A stretch of 7,461 bases of DNA from positions 1-7,461 of the forward strand of contig DAEV01000021.1 in NCBI GenBank assembly GCA_002509495.1, written 5' to 3'. The notes beneath the pieces were generated by a model that ran no database searches, was not told the origin of the DNA, and worked only from the letters and a program-made list of their open reading frames with translations. How positions within the stretch are numbered: the stretch's first letter is position 1; every line of letters starts with the position of its first letter. Positions 1-5,653 of this stretch are shown here, one piece after another. The position numbers were made by a program, and so were the translations under genes. The stretch is from Methanolinea sp. UBA473. GTDB taxonomy: Archaea; Halobacteriota; Methanomicrobia; Methanomicrobiales; Methanospirillaceae.

Positions 1-17
1 GATCTTTGGACGCAATC

Positions 18-42
18 GATTTTTTCAATAACTCTTTTTCTA
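18..42 (+). terminator. Tandem T-tracts, possible terminator of a gene to the left
   Basis: Two T-runs, T6 at 20-25 and T5 at 35-39, lie in an otherwise GC-rich neighbourhood. Archaeal RNA polymerase can terminate at runs of T without a hairpin, so these may end a plus-strand gene lying left of the window. I see no good TATA box for the transporter here; the only AT-rich stretch is this one, so it could instead be part of that promoter. Confidence 0.3.
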
Positions 43-90
43 TCAGGTCCCAAATGCTACTGGAATGTCTATCCCCGCATCCCCTTCGAG

Positions 91-105
91 GGAGGTGACT
101 TCTTG
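91..105 (+). promoter_or_regulatory. Strong ribosome binding site fixing a TTG start
   Basis: GGAGGTGA at 91-98 is a near-perfect match to the archaeal 16S rRNA 3' end and sits 4 nt before TTG at 103. The first in-frame ATG (145) has no comparable site, so the TTG is the likely start. Confidence 0.75.
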
Positions 106-1374
106 ACGGAGGGCCCGGAAGGAGAAATAACCTTCCCGTTCGGGATGCCCCCTGAAAAGGGGAGGTGGATCCTCGTTATCATGGGCATGATCATCAACCT
201 CTGCCTGGGGACGCTCTACTCGTGGAGCGTCTTCGTCGAGCCCCTTACCGACTATTTCACCTCGGATTTAGGGCAGACCGTCAGCGCGAACGACGTGCTG
301 ATGCCGTTCTCGCTATTCATCGCGGTCTTTTCCGTAACGATGCTCCTGACCGGGAAATATGTCGAATCGCTCCGGCCCAGGACCGTCACGATCGTCGGGG
401 GGATCCTCACCGGCCTCGGCTGGCTGCTCACCTCCACGGCTACCTCCATCCTCATGCTGACGGTGATCTTCGGGGTGATCGGGGGGATGGGAGTCGGGAT
501 TGCCTACGGGGCAACGATTGCGGTTGCGGCCCGGTGGTTCCCGGACAGGAGGGGGCTTGCGGTCGGGATGACCGTACTCGGGGTCGGGTTCTCGGCGGTG
601 GTCACGGCAAACCTTGCAGGATACCTCATCGATGCCTGCGGCATCATGACGACCTTCTTTCTCTTCGGCATCGGGATTCTCGTGATCACGGTTCCGATGG
701 CACTCCCGCTTCGGTTTCCTCCGGCAGGGTGGAAACCCCGCGGCTGGAATCCCCCTGTGCCTGGAGAGGGGGTACATGTGACCTGCGAATGCAACCGCTC
801 GGAGATGGTAAGGACTCCGGCATTCTACGGTCTCTGGACCTGTTATTTTATCGGGAGCATCGCGGGGCTGATGGCGGTCTCCATCGCAAAACCTGTCGGA
901 ACCGAACTGGTGCAGATCGAGGCGGGACTTGCGACGACCCTCGTCGCATTTTTTGCCCTCTTCAACGGGGGGGGAAGGCCGTTATTCGGTCTCCTTACCG
1001 ACCGGATCAACCCGGGGAACACTGCCATGCTCTCGTTCGTACTGATCGCCGCGGCTGGCCTCGTGATGTGGCAGCTTCCGGGCGCGCCGGGGTATATTAT
1101 CGCATTTGCACTGCTCTGGGGATGCCTCGGGGGGTGGCTCGCCATCGCACCGACGGTCACCGCGACCTATTTCGGGACCTGCGATTACCCGAGATGTTAC
1201 GGGGTAGTCTTCCTTGCCTACGGTGCGGGAGCGATCGCCGGCCCGCAGCTCGCCGGGTTCATCAAGACCACGACAGGGAACTACCTTGGCGTGTTTCCCG
1301 CTGTATTCGCCCTCGCAATCATCGGCTTTCTCATCGCATTCCTCCTGATGAAGCCTCCGAAACGGGCATCGTGA
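103..1374 (+). CDS. OFA-family MFS transporter (oxalate/formate antiporter-like)
   Basis: A 423-residue protein with about 12 hydrophobic segments, the normal size for a major facilitator transporter. The first helix (about 22-46) carries NLCLGTLYSWSVF, typical of the OFA (oxalate:formate antiporter) family. The loop motif RWFPDRRG (144-151), preceded by a Gly-rich helix GGMGVGIAYGA, is the family hallmark. A second MFS-type loop, GGGRPLFGLLTDR, lies at 289-301. The central cytoplasmic loop is about 203-236 and contains CEC (228-230). The last segment ends in a short basic tail, KPPKRAS. The start is TTG at 103 because of the ribosome binding site. The substrate is unknown: the penultimate helix (about 367-387) reads YGVVFLAYGAGAIAGP and shows no lysine where Oxalobacter OxlT has its substrate-binding Lys, so oxalate is unlikely (inference from family knowledge). 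A small monocarboxylate is a reasonable guess. The gene stands alone, convergent with the next one. Confidence 0.88.
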   Translation: MTEGPEGEITFPFGMPPEKGRWILVIMGMIINLCLGTLYSWSVFVEPLTDYFTSDLGQTVSANDVLMPFSLFIAVFSVTMLLTGKYVESLRPRTVTIVGGILTGLGWLLTSTATSILMLTVIFGVIGGMGVGIAYGATIAVAARWFPDRRGLAVGMTVLGVGFSAVVTANLAGYLIDACGIMTTFFLFGIGILVITVPMALPLRFPPAGWKPRGWNPPVPGEGVHVTCECNRSEMVRTPAFYGLWTCYFIGSIAGLMAVSIAKPVGTELVQIEAGLATTLVAFFALFNGGGRPLFGLLTDRINPGNTAMLSFVLIAAAGLVMWQLPGAPGYIIAFALLWGCLGGWLAIAPTVTATYFGTCDYPRCYGVVFLAYGAGAIAGPQLAGFIKTTTGNYLGVFPAVFALAIIGFLIAFLLMKPPKRAS

Positions 1375-1388
1375 GGGTTCGCACGCAG

Positions 1389-1417
1389 GGGAGCATTCCC
1401 ACGGGAATGGGACTCCC
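1389..1417. terminator. Hairpin downstream of the transporter gene
   Basis: CATTCCC (1394-1400), AC, GGGAATG (1403-1409) is a perfect 7-bp inverted repeat. It is extended by GGGAG (1389-1393) pairing with CTCCC (1413-1417) across a 3-nt bulge. It begins 15 nt after the transporter stop codon. No T-tract follows on the plus strand, so it may be an RNA 3'-end stabiliser rather than a true terminator. Confidence 0.4.
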
Positions 1418-1540
1418 TCCCCATCACGCGAATCACCGCTTCTCCCCCAGGCGGTAAAACAGGTCCCAGGTGAGAATTCCGGGGGGATTCAAACGGTCCA
1501 TCCCTTTCCGGACGATTCCTTCGCACTCCGGAAAGAAGAG

Positions 1541-1564
1541 AAAAAGTTCCGGGGTCTGAACCCC
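1541..1564 (-). terminator. Terminator of the secreted Gly/Gln-rich protein gene
   Basis: Read on the minus strand, GGGGT-TCAG-ACCCC (plus positions 1564-1551) forms a 5-bp stem with a tetraloop. It is followed by GGAAC and then TTTTTCTCTTCTTTCC. It starts 17 nt after the stop codon of the minus-strand gene ending at 1581. Hairpin plus pyrimidine/T-tract in the right place makes this the best terminator in the window. Confidence 0.6.
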
Positions 1565-1580
1565 CCGCGGTAAGAACGGA

Positions 1581-2402
1581 TCAGCCGAGCAACCAGCCAA
1601 ACCATCCCTTCTCGCCCTGTTCCTGCTGCCCGATGGCAGAAATCCTGTTCTGCTCCTGGGAAAGGATGCTCAACTGCTGCTCAAGCGTCACCCGCACCTG
1701 CGGGTCGCAGTCCGAGCAGTTCGACACGAGCTGTTCCATCTCCCGGATGCGCTGCAGGTTCTGGTCCGCGACCTGGATCAGCAGCCCGGCCGCCTCCTGG
1801 TCGCCGCCGAAGAGCACCCGCGAGAACGAACTCCGGTCCTGGATCCGCTGCTCGGCCTGAGATGCAGCAGGCAGGGAACTGTTCAGCTCGGCCCCAAGGC
1901 GGGCCAGTTCCGGTCCGCGGCTCCCGGTCACATTTCCTGACATGGAAAGGGCATACAATGCGAGGTCCAACTGTGCGTGGATCCTGTCCTGATCCCGCGT
2001 GAAGTTCTGTTCCTGCAGGCTGACCTGCTGGAGGAAGAGGTCCCGGTCCTGTTGCCGTATGAGATCGGCACTCGCGGATCCTGCCGCAGTATCGATATTG
2101 GTCCGGCCCTGCGTTTGATCCTGGTCCTGCTGGTTGATCTGGACACCGGGCTGCTCGACGGTCTCCTGCTGCTGCCTCTCCTGCTCTTCGGAGAGAGGCT
2201 GGGCCTGCGGGCCCTCCGGCCCGGAAAGGCCTGTCCCGCTTCCGGCGTTCCCTGCCGTGTCGCTTCCGTTCCCTCCGGCCCCCCCGGATCCTCCCCCGTC
2301 CGCTCCCGACGAACCTCCGTTTCCGGCGGCAGCGATCGCCGGATGGCTCGACACGGATAGGACGAGGAGAAGGATCATCATCACCAATAGCTTGCGAATC
2401 AT
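1581..2402 (-). CDS. Secreted Gly- and Gln-rich protein of unknown function
   Basis: I do not recognise a named family. The 273-residue product starts with a Sec-type signal peptide: MIRK, a Leu/Met/Val-rich core, then SHPAIAAA with likely cleavage near residue 25. Residues about 27-62 are a Gly/Ser/Asn/Ala low-complexity linker. Residues about 70-100 are rich in Gln, Glu and Asp. The rest (about 113-262) is predicted largely helical with many Gln/Glu, suggesting coiled-coil. Two cysteines only (229 and 232, within NCSDCDPQ) could form a disulfide. Several N-x-S/T sequons are present (NGS, NFT, NVT, NSS, NCS), consistent with an exported glycosylated protein. The C-terminus ends in an aromatic motif, KGWFGWLLG. 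ATG at 2402 is preferred over an in-frame GTG at 2411 because AGGGTGA lies 4 nt upstream of the ATG and overlaps the GTG. It probably acts outside the membrane, perhaps as a surface or adhesion component (inference). Confidence 0.72.
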   Translation of the reverse strand: MIRKLLVMMILLLVLSVSSHPAIAAAGNGGSSGADGGGSGGAGGNGSDTAGNAGSGTGLSGPEGPQAQPLSEEQERQQQETVEQPGVQINQQDQDQTQGRTNIDTAAGSASADLIRQQDRDLFLQQVSLQEQNFTRDQDRIHAQLDLALYALSMSGNVTGSRGPELARLGAELNSSLPAASQAEQRIQDRSSFSRVLFGGDQEAAGLLIQVADQNLQRIREMEQLVSNCSDCDPQVRVTLEQQLSILSQEQNRISAIGQQEQGEKGWFGWLLG

Positions 2403-2456
2403 TGAATTCACCCTGTTTTGCGTTTGCTATCGGTATCGGTGGCAGATATAAAAAAT
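2403..2456 (-). promoter_or_regulatory. Promoter and ribosome binding site of the secreted-protein gene
   Basis: On the minus strand TTTTTTATAT (plus 2447-2456) is a good archaeal TATA box. A start about 25 nt downstream, near 2425, would give a leader of roughly 22 nt ending in AGGGTGA before ATG 2402. A tandem hexamer (ATCGGT twice, plus 2429-2440) lies between the TATA box and the predicted transcription start. Confidence 0.6.
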
Positions 2457-2610
2457 GTGCCTCCGACCCATAAAATATGAAACCTGCCCGGTAAGGACGG
2501 AACACTGCGATTCCTCACCCCGGGAACCGGCTTCAAACGACCGGCACCCCGATGAATCCCTTCGAATCGCCCGCAGGGGACCGCCTCCGACAGACTCCGG
2601 ATCCCCTTCC

Positions 2611-2644
2611 CCTTATAATACAAAACGTCCTACCCTCTCCCATG
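2611..2644 (+). promoter_or_regulatory. cofE promoter, probably leaderless
   Basis: TTATAATA at 2613-2620 is a TATA-like box centred about 25 nt before ATG 2642, the normal archaeal TATA-to-start distance. Transcription would begin at or within a few bases of the start codon. The bases just before the ATG (CCTACCCTCTCC) contain no Shine-Dalgarno sequence, which agrees with a leaderless mRNA. Confidence 0.6.
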
Positions 2645-3385
2645 CATATCCACGTTGAGGGGGTACAGGGACTCCCCATCATCCACAAGGGAGACGACCT
2701 CCCGGCTCTCATCTGCGAACGGACAAGGTTCGACGACGGCGACATTCTCAGCATTGCATCGTCCGTCTACTCCAAGGCAAAGGGATACACGAAGTATCTT
2801 ACCGAGATCAAGCCCACGAAACGGGCGATCCGGATCTCGGAGAGGACAAAGGAAGACCCGAGGTTCATCCAGGCGGTCCTGGATGCCTCCACCGAGATCC
2901 TCCTCGAATACCCGTTCGTCTTATCAGAGGTCGCGAGCGGCCATATCGGTGTTCGTGCAGGCGTGGACCAGAGCAACATCGAGGACGGGATGGTCATCTT
3001 CCTCCCCCCCGATCCCATGGCGGCAGCCGAAGAAGTCCGGGAGGCGATCCGAACGATCACCGGCAAACAGATCGGAGTCATCATCACCGACACCTGCGGG
3101 AGATCCTTCCGGAGGGGGCAGACCGGCCACGCGGTCGGCTGGAGCGGGATGACCGCGATCCGGGACTTCCGGGGGGACACCGATCTCTTCGGGCACGTCC
3201 TCAAGATCACCGAGGAGGCGGTGGTCGACGAGATCGCAGGGTTTGCCAACTTCGTGATGGGCGAGAGCCACAACGGCGTCCCGGCCGTGGTCTTCCGGAA
3301 CTGCGAGACCTGGACCGGCCACGACAACCTCTATTTCAGGAAAGAGGAAGATATTCTCCGCAAGTTGCTGGAGAAGAGCCGATAA
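2642..3385 (+). CDS. cofE: Coenzyme F420-0:L-glutamate ligase (CofE)
   Basis: CofE adds L-glutamates to F420-0 using GTP, giving gamma-glutamyl F420-1 and F420-2, the hydride carrier of methanogenesis. The 247-residue product matches the usual archaeal length (near 250) and lacks the C-terminal nitroreductase-like domain of mycobacterial FbiB. Family segments are visible in order: V-x-G-LP...KGDDL (about 5-20), DGDILSIASSVYSKAKG (32-48), ASGHIGVRAGVDQSNI (98-113), LPPDP (121-125), VIITDTCGRSFRRGQTGHAVG (146-166) and DFRGDTDLFG (175-184). Asp109 and Asp150 lie in the segments expected to line the metal/GTP site. ATG 2642 is chosen because family homology begins here and the TATA box is 25 nt upstream. 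An in-frame ATG at 2552 would add 30 Pro-rich residues unlike the family and would span the promoter. Cytoplasmic. Transcribed divergently from the secreted-protein gene. Confidence 0.95.
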   Translation: MHIHVEGVQGLPIIHKGDDLPALICERTRFDDGDILSIASSVYSKAKGYTKYLTEIKPTKRAIRISERTKEDPRFIQAVLDASTEILLEYPFVLSEVASGHIGVRAGVDQSNIEDGMVIFLPPDPMAAAEEVREAIRTITGKQIGVIITDTCGRSFRRGQTGHAVGWSGMTAIRDFRGDTDLFGHVLKITEEAVVDEIAGFANFVMGESHNGVPAVVFRNCETWTGHDNLYFRKEEDILRKLLEKSR

Positions 3386-3421
3386 TTCGTTCGTTCAGCT
3401 CCTCCATCTAGGGACCAATCC

Positions 3422-3429
3422 CCTTTTTG
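3422..3429 (+). terminator. T-run downstream of cofE
   Basis: CCCCTTTTTG, with T5 at about 3424-3428, follows the cofE stop by about 40 nt. It has no obvious hairpin. A T-run of this kind can terminate archaeal transcription, but five T residues is weak evidence. Confidence 0.3.
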
Positions 3430-3454
3430 AAAACCGCCATTCTTCATGTCCCGA

Positions 3455-3489
3455 TCAAAAAGATAACCATAAAAGAAATCGTACAGGAT
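3455..3489 (+). promoter_or_regulatory. AT-rich promoter-like region before the Cache lipoprotein gene
   Basis: The segment ATCAAAAAGATAACCATAAAAG before ATG 3494 is the only AT-rich stretch in the 108-nt gap after cofE. Either AAAAAGATAA or CATAAAAG could serve as a TATA element, giving a very short or absent leader. AGGAT (3485-3489) is only a weak Shine-Dalgarno match. The gene could also be read through from cofE. Confidence 0.35.
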
Positions 3490-3493
3490 ACCG

Positions 3494-4339
3494 ATGAAGA
3501 GGCTCCGGTATCTCCTCATTTTCCTTATCGTGCTCCCCCTGCTCTTCGGAGCCGGCTGCCTTCAGGGGGAACTGCCCGTAGCGGACGGGCAGGCTCGCGA
3601 AACCCGCCACGAGGCCATGCGTGCAATCCTCGACAACGTGACCGGCACCACGCAGGATTCCCTCGATCGCCTCGACGGGATCGCCTCCGGTGCGGCCATT
3701 GCGCTCCAGGCGACCGGGATCTCTGGTCCGGAGGCGGATTCGGTGCTGAACGGGGCCGTGGCATCCCACCCTGCCATCCTCACCATGATCACCTGCGACG
3801 GGAACGGAACGGTCCTTGCAGCAGAACCGGAGAGTGCGAAAGACCTCATAGGCCAGGATCTCTCGGGCCAGGACACCGTCAAGCGGGCTCTTTTCACAAG
3901 GGAACCCCTGATGAGCGATCTATTCTTTCTGGCCCAGGGAGGAACCGGGATCTCGATCGCATACCCTGTCCACTCGTCCGAAGGGGAGTTCCTGGGGGTG
4001 GTCAGCATGGTGTTCCTTCCCGGTGAACTGATCACGCCAATCGTGGAAGATGCGGTGAACGGGACCCCCTATTCCTTCCAGGTCATCGAGGTCGGCGCCC
4101 TCATTCTCTACGACCCCGACCCCGACGAGGTGGGAAAAGAGACCTTCAACGAGACTCTCTACGCGGAATTTCTTGAAATTGCCAGGGTCGCCAGGCACTC
4201 GGCCGCGAACCGATCCGGGTACGACACTTACTCATTCTACCGCACGGGATTTGGAAAGGTCGTCAATAAGGAGACCTTCTGGTCCACCGCCGGTCTTCAC
4301 GGGACCGAGTGGAGAGTGATGGTGATTGGGGAGTTGTGA
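3494..4339 (+). CDS. Exported lipoprotein with a dual-Cache-like sensor fold
   Basis: A 281-residue protein. Residues 1-22 are a basic N-terminus (MKRLR), a hydrophobic core and FGAGC, a lipobox-like site whose Cys22 is the probable lipid-modified residue; the -3 residue is Gly, so the box is imperfect. Residues about 35-65 form a long helix. The first PDC/Cache-like domain spans about 85-178: ILTMITCDGNGTVLAAEP, then DLIGQDLSGQDTVKRAL, SIAYPVHSSEGEFLGVVSMVFLPGELI. A second, smaller Cache-like unit follows (about 190-281: FQVIEVGALILYDPDPDEVGKETFN to EWRVMVIGEL). Such extracellular domains bind small ligands in chemoreceptors and histidine kinases. Here there is no C-terminal membrane helix, HAMP, kinase or methyl-accepting domain, so the protein is a free-standing binding or sensing lipoprotein on the outer face of the membrane. 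Ligand unknown. It lies 108 nt after cofE on the same strand, but no functional link is evident. Confidence 0.8.
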   Translation: MKRLRYLLIFLIVLPLLFGAGCLQGELPVADGQARETRHEAMRAILDNVTGTTQDSLDRLDGIASGAAIALQATGISGPEADSVLNGAVASHPAILTMITCDGNGTVLAAEPESAKDLIGQDLSGQDTVKRALFTREPLMSDLFFLAQGGTGISIAYPVHSSEGEFLGVVSMVFLPGELITPIVEDAVNGTPYSFQVIEVGALILYDPDPDEVGKETFNETLYAEFLEIARVARHSAANRSGYDTYSFYRTGFGKVVNKETFWSTAGLHGTEWRVMVIGEL

Positions 4340-4484
4340 TGAGACGATTATGAGGGAGCTGCCCCCCCAACACGAACTCGGCCCCTTCGCGGGAAGCTGT
4401 GACGGGACCGGGCAGTAAAATGATTCATGACTGAACGTATAGATCCATTTTTAGGATTATCGAAAAGAACCGATCAGATACGGT

Positions 4485-4505
4485 CCTGGAAAATTATCCT
4501 CCAGG
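4485..4505 (-). terminator. Hairpin between the convergent Cache and GNAT genes
   Basis: CCTGGA (4485-4490) and TCCAGG (4500-4505) form a perfect 6-bp inverted repeat with a 9-nt loop, 15 nt beyond the GNAT stop codon. On the minus strand a pyrimidine-rich TTCTTTTCG follows about 16 nt later (plus 4461-4469), which is far for a classical terminator. The rest of the 181-nt gap (4340-4520) shows only a T5 at 4448-4452 that could end the plus-strand Cache gene. Confidence 0.35.
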
Positions 4506-4520
4506 GGATCGCTCCGGCTC

Positions 4521-5390
4521 CTAAAAAATCACGAGGCCGTAGTCACCGATCGGCCGGAACCCGAGCGCCTGGTACATCCTTTGGGCTGCCTCCATGTTCA
4601 TCCCGGTAAACAGGATTGCCTTCTTTACGCCGCCGGCCTTTGCATCCAGGAGCGACCCGGCCACGACAGTCCGGCCATACCCCCTGTTCCGGCATTTGGG
4701 AAGCGTGTATACTCCTCCGACCTGGACCATCCCGGGGATCGAGGCATTGAATGCAGTGGTTGCGACGACAGTGCCGTCCGTTTCAAGGACCCAGTGGGCT
4801 TTGGTCCTGTGCTGGTAGGCGACCATCTCGCGGGCTTCCTCTTCCAGCGGCCCCTCGAGATTCCGTCCGAGGTATTCCCGCATGAACGCAATGCGCATTC
4901 CGGTGACATCTGTTACTTCGTCATCGGACGGATGTCGACAGGTTACCTCGCCACTTTGGAGAAGGGCAGGAATTTCCAGATCACCCAGGGAAAGGGAGAA
5001 CAGGGTCTCCCTGCCGTTCATGGCAGGTTGCGGGCGTGTTCGGAGAAGTTCCGGCAGCACCTGCTGCACCTGGTCGTACGGTCCGGCAATTCCTGTGCAG
5101 GCCCGGCCGGATGCGGCGACTGCTGCGTGGAAGAGCCCCGGAGCGTCCGAATCGGCCTGGAGAAACACCATGCCGTTCCAGTAGTGGGCAGCGACACCGG
5201 TGATCTTGCCGCGTTCCATGGAAGCGGCATAGGTCCCCTGGAAAGTCTCGCCCCGGTCTTCCAGACCTCCTGCCCGTACATTCGCGAGCAGGACGAGGGA
5301 GCTCTCCGCCCGTTCCATCAGGAAACGGTTAAGCATCCCGGAAAATTTCCGGGACAGGATGATCGGCCGCTTGATTCCCAAAATCCCCAT
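4521..5390 (-). CDS. GNAT-family N-acetyltransferase with N-terminal extension domain
   Basis: A 289-residue protein. The C-terminal part (about 160-289) is a GNAT acetyltransferase: a hydrophobic strand MVQVGGVYTLP (221-231), the acetyl-CoA pyrophosphate loop R-x-x-G-x-G as RNRGYGR (234-240), then ILFTGMNMEAAQRMYQALGF (259-278) with the usual Asn, Ala and Tyr and the LGF turn, ending GDYGLVIF. The N-terminal part (about 20-145) begins RFLMERAESSLVLLANV...GGLED...FQGTYAA and resembles the degenerate first GNAT-like half of tandem-GNAT proteins. It lacks an obvious CoA loop. The substrate cannot be told from sequence; small molecule or protein amine are both possible. ATG 5390 is kept because the N-terminal domain pattern needs those residues, although no Shine-Dalgarno is visible; a later ATG at 5336 would cut into it. 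Cytoplasmic, single gene, convergent with the Cache gene. Confidence 0.85.
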   Translation of the reverse strand: MGILGIKRPIILSRKFSGMLNRFLMERAESSLVLLANVRAGGLEDRGETFQGTYAASMERGKITGVAAHYWNGMVFLQADSDAPGLFHAAVAASGRACTGIAGPYDQVQQVLPELLRTRPQPAMNGRETLFSLSLGDLEIPALLQSGEVTCRHPSDDEVTDVTGMRIAFMREYLGRNLEGPLEEEAREMVAYQHRTKAHWVLETDGTVVATTAFNASIPGMVQVGGVYTLPKCRNRGYGRTVVAGSLLDAKAGGVKKAILFTGMNMEAAQRMYQALGFRPIGDYGLVIF

Positions 5391-5425
5391 GATACCAGGA
5401 CATGTGGAGTGTCTGAATGCATAAG
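5391..5425 (-). promoter_or_regulatory. Weak promoter of the GNAT gene
   Basis: On the minus strand CTTATGCA (plus 5418-5425) is a weak TATA-like element about 31 nt before ATG 5390. It would give a leader of only about 5 nt, consistent with the absence of a Shine-Dalgarno sequence. Confidence 0.3.
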
Positions 5426-5561
5426 GGTTTCACTGGAAGGACTGTATTGCAGGTAGCCCGGAACCCTGGGATCGATGTGCGACCTGGCGAGGAGAAAGAT
5501 TATCCCGGGAGGCACCGCATCCTCAATCATAGAGGAAGAAATGAGCACTTGGATTTAGGGA

Positions 5562-5653
5562 AATATGTGCGGATAAGATTGATGGGATTTTAGACATGTG
5601 TGGAACAATTCCGGTAACCCTGACCGGATTACAGAATATGGGTGAAGGTTCAC
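5562..5653 (+). promoter_or_regulatory. Upstream region of the hydrolase with a possible leader ORF
   Basis: AAATATGT (5562-5569) could be a TATA element, placing transcription start near 5592. That is next to ATG 5596, which opens a 23-codon frame (MCGTIPVTLTGLQNMGEG...) ending at TGA 5665-5667. This frame overlaps the hydrolase start by 14 nt. GGGTGA at 5640-5645 gives a ribosome binding site 8 nt before ATG 5654. The remainder of the 263-nt gap between the GNAT and hydrolase genes shows nothing else I can name. Confidence 0.3.

Noticed and set aside
165..1457. Long plus-strand frame overlapping the transporter
   Set aside because: Its translation is rich in Arg, His and Asp with no hydrophobic pattern or recognisable motif, while the overlapping frame encodes a clear MFS protein. 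It is a high-GC shadow frame.
1681..2505. 274-codon minus-strand frame over the secreted-protein gene
   Set aside because: Arg/Gly/Pro-rich translation that runs through the promoter region, with no start signal. The adjacent frame has a signal peptide, ribosome binding site, TATA box and terminator.
4427..4609. 60-codon plus-strand frame in the gap between the Cache and GNAT genes
   Set aside because: The first residues (MTERIDPFLGLSKR) look plausible, but it lacks a ribosome binding site and its last third is antisense to the GNAT C-terminal coding region, where it becomes low-quality sequence.
4581..5456. 291-codon plus-strand frame antisense to the GNAT gene
   Set aside because: The GNAT frame has clear acetyl-CoA motifs on the other strand. 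This one has no family features and no ribosome binding site.
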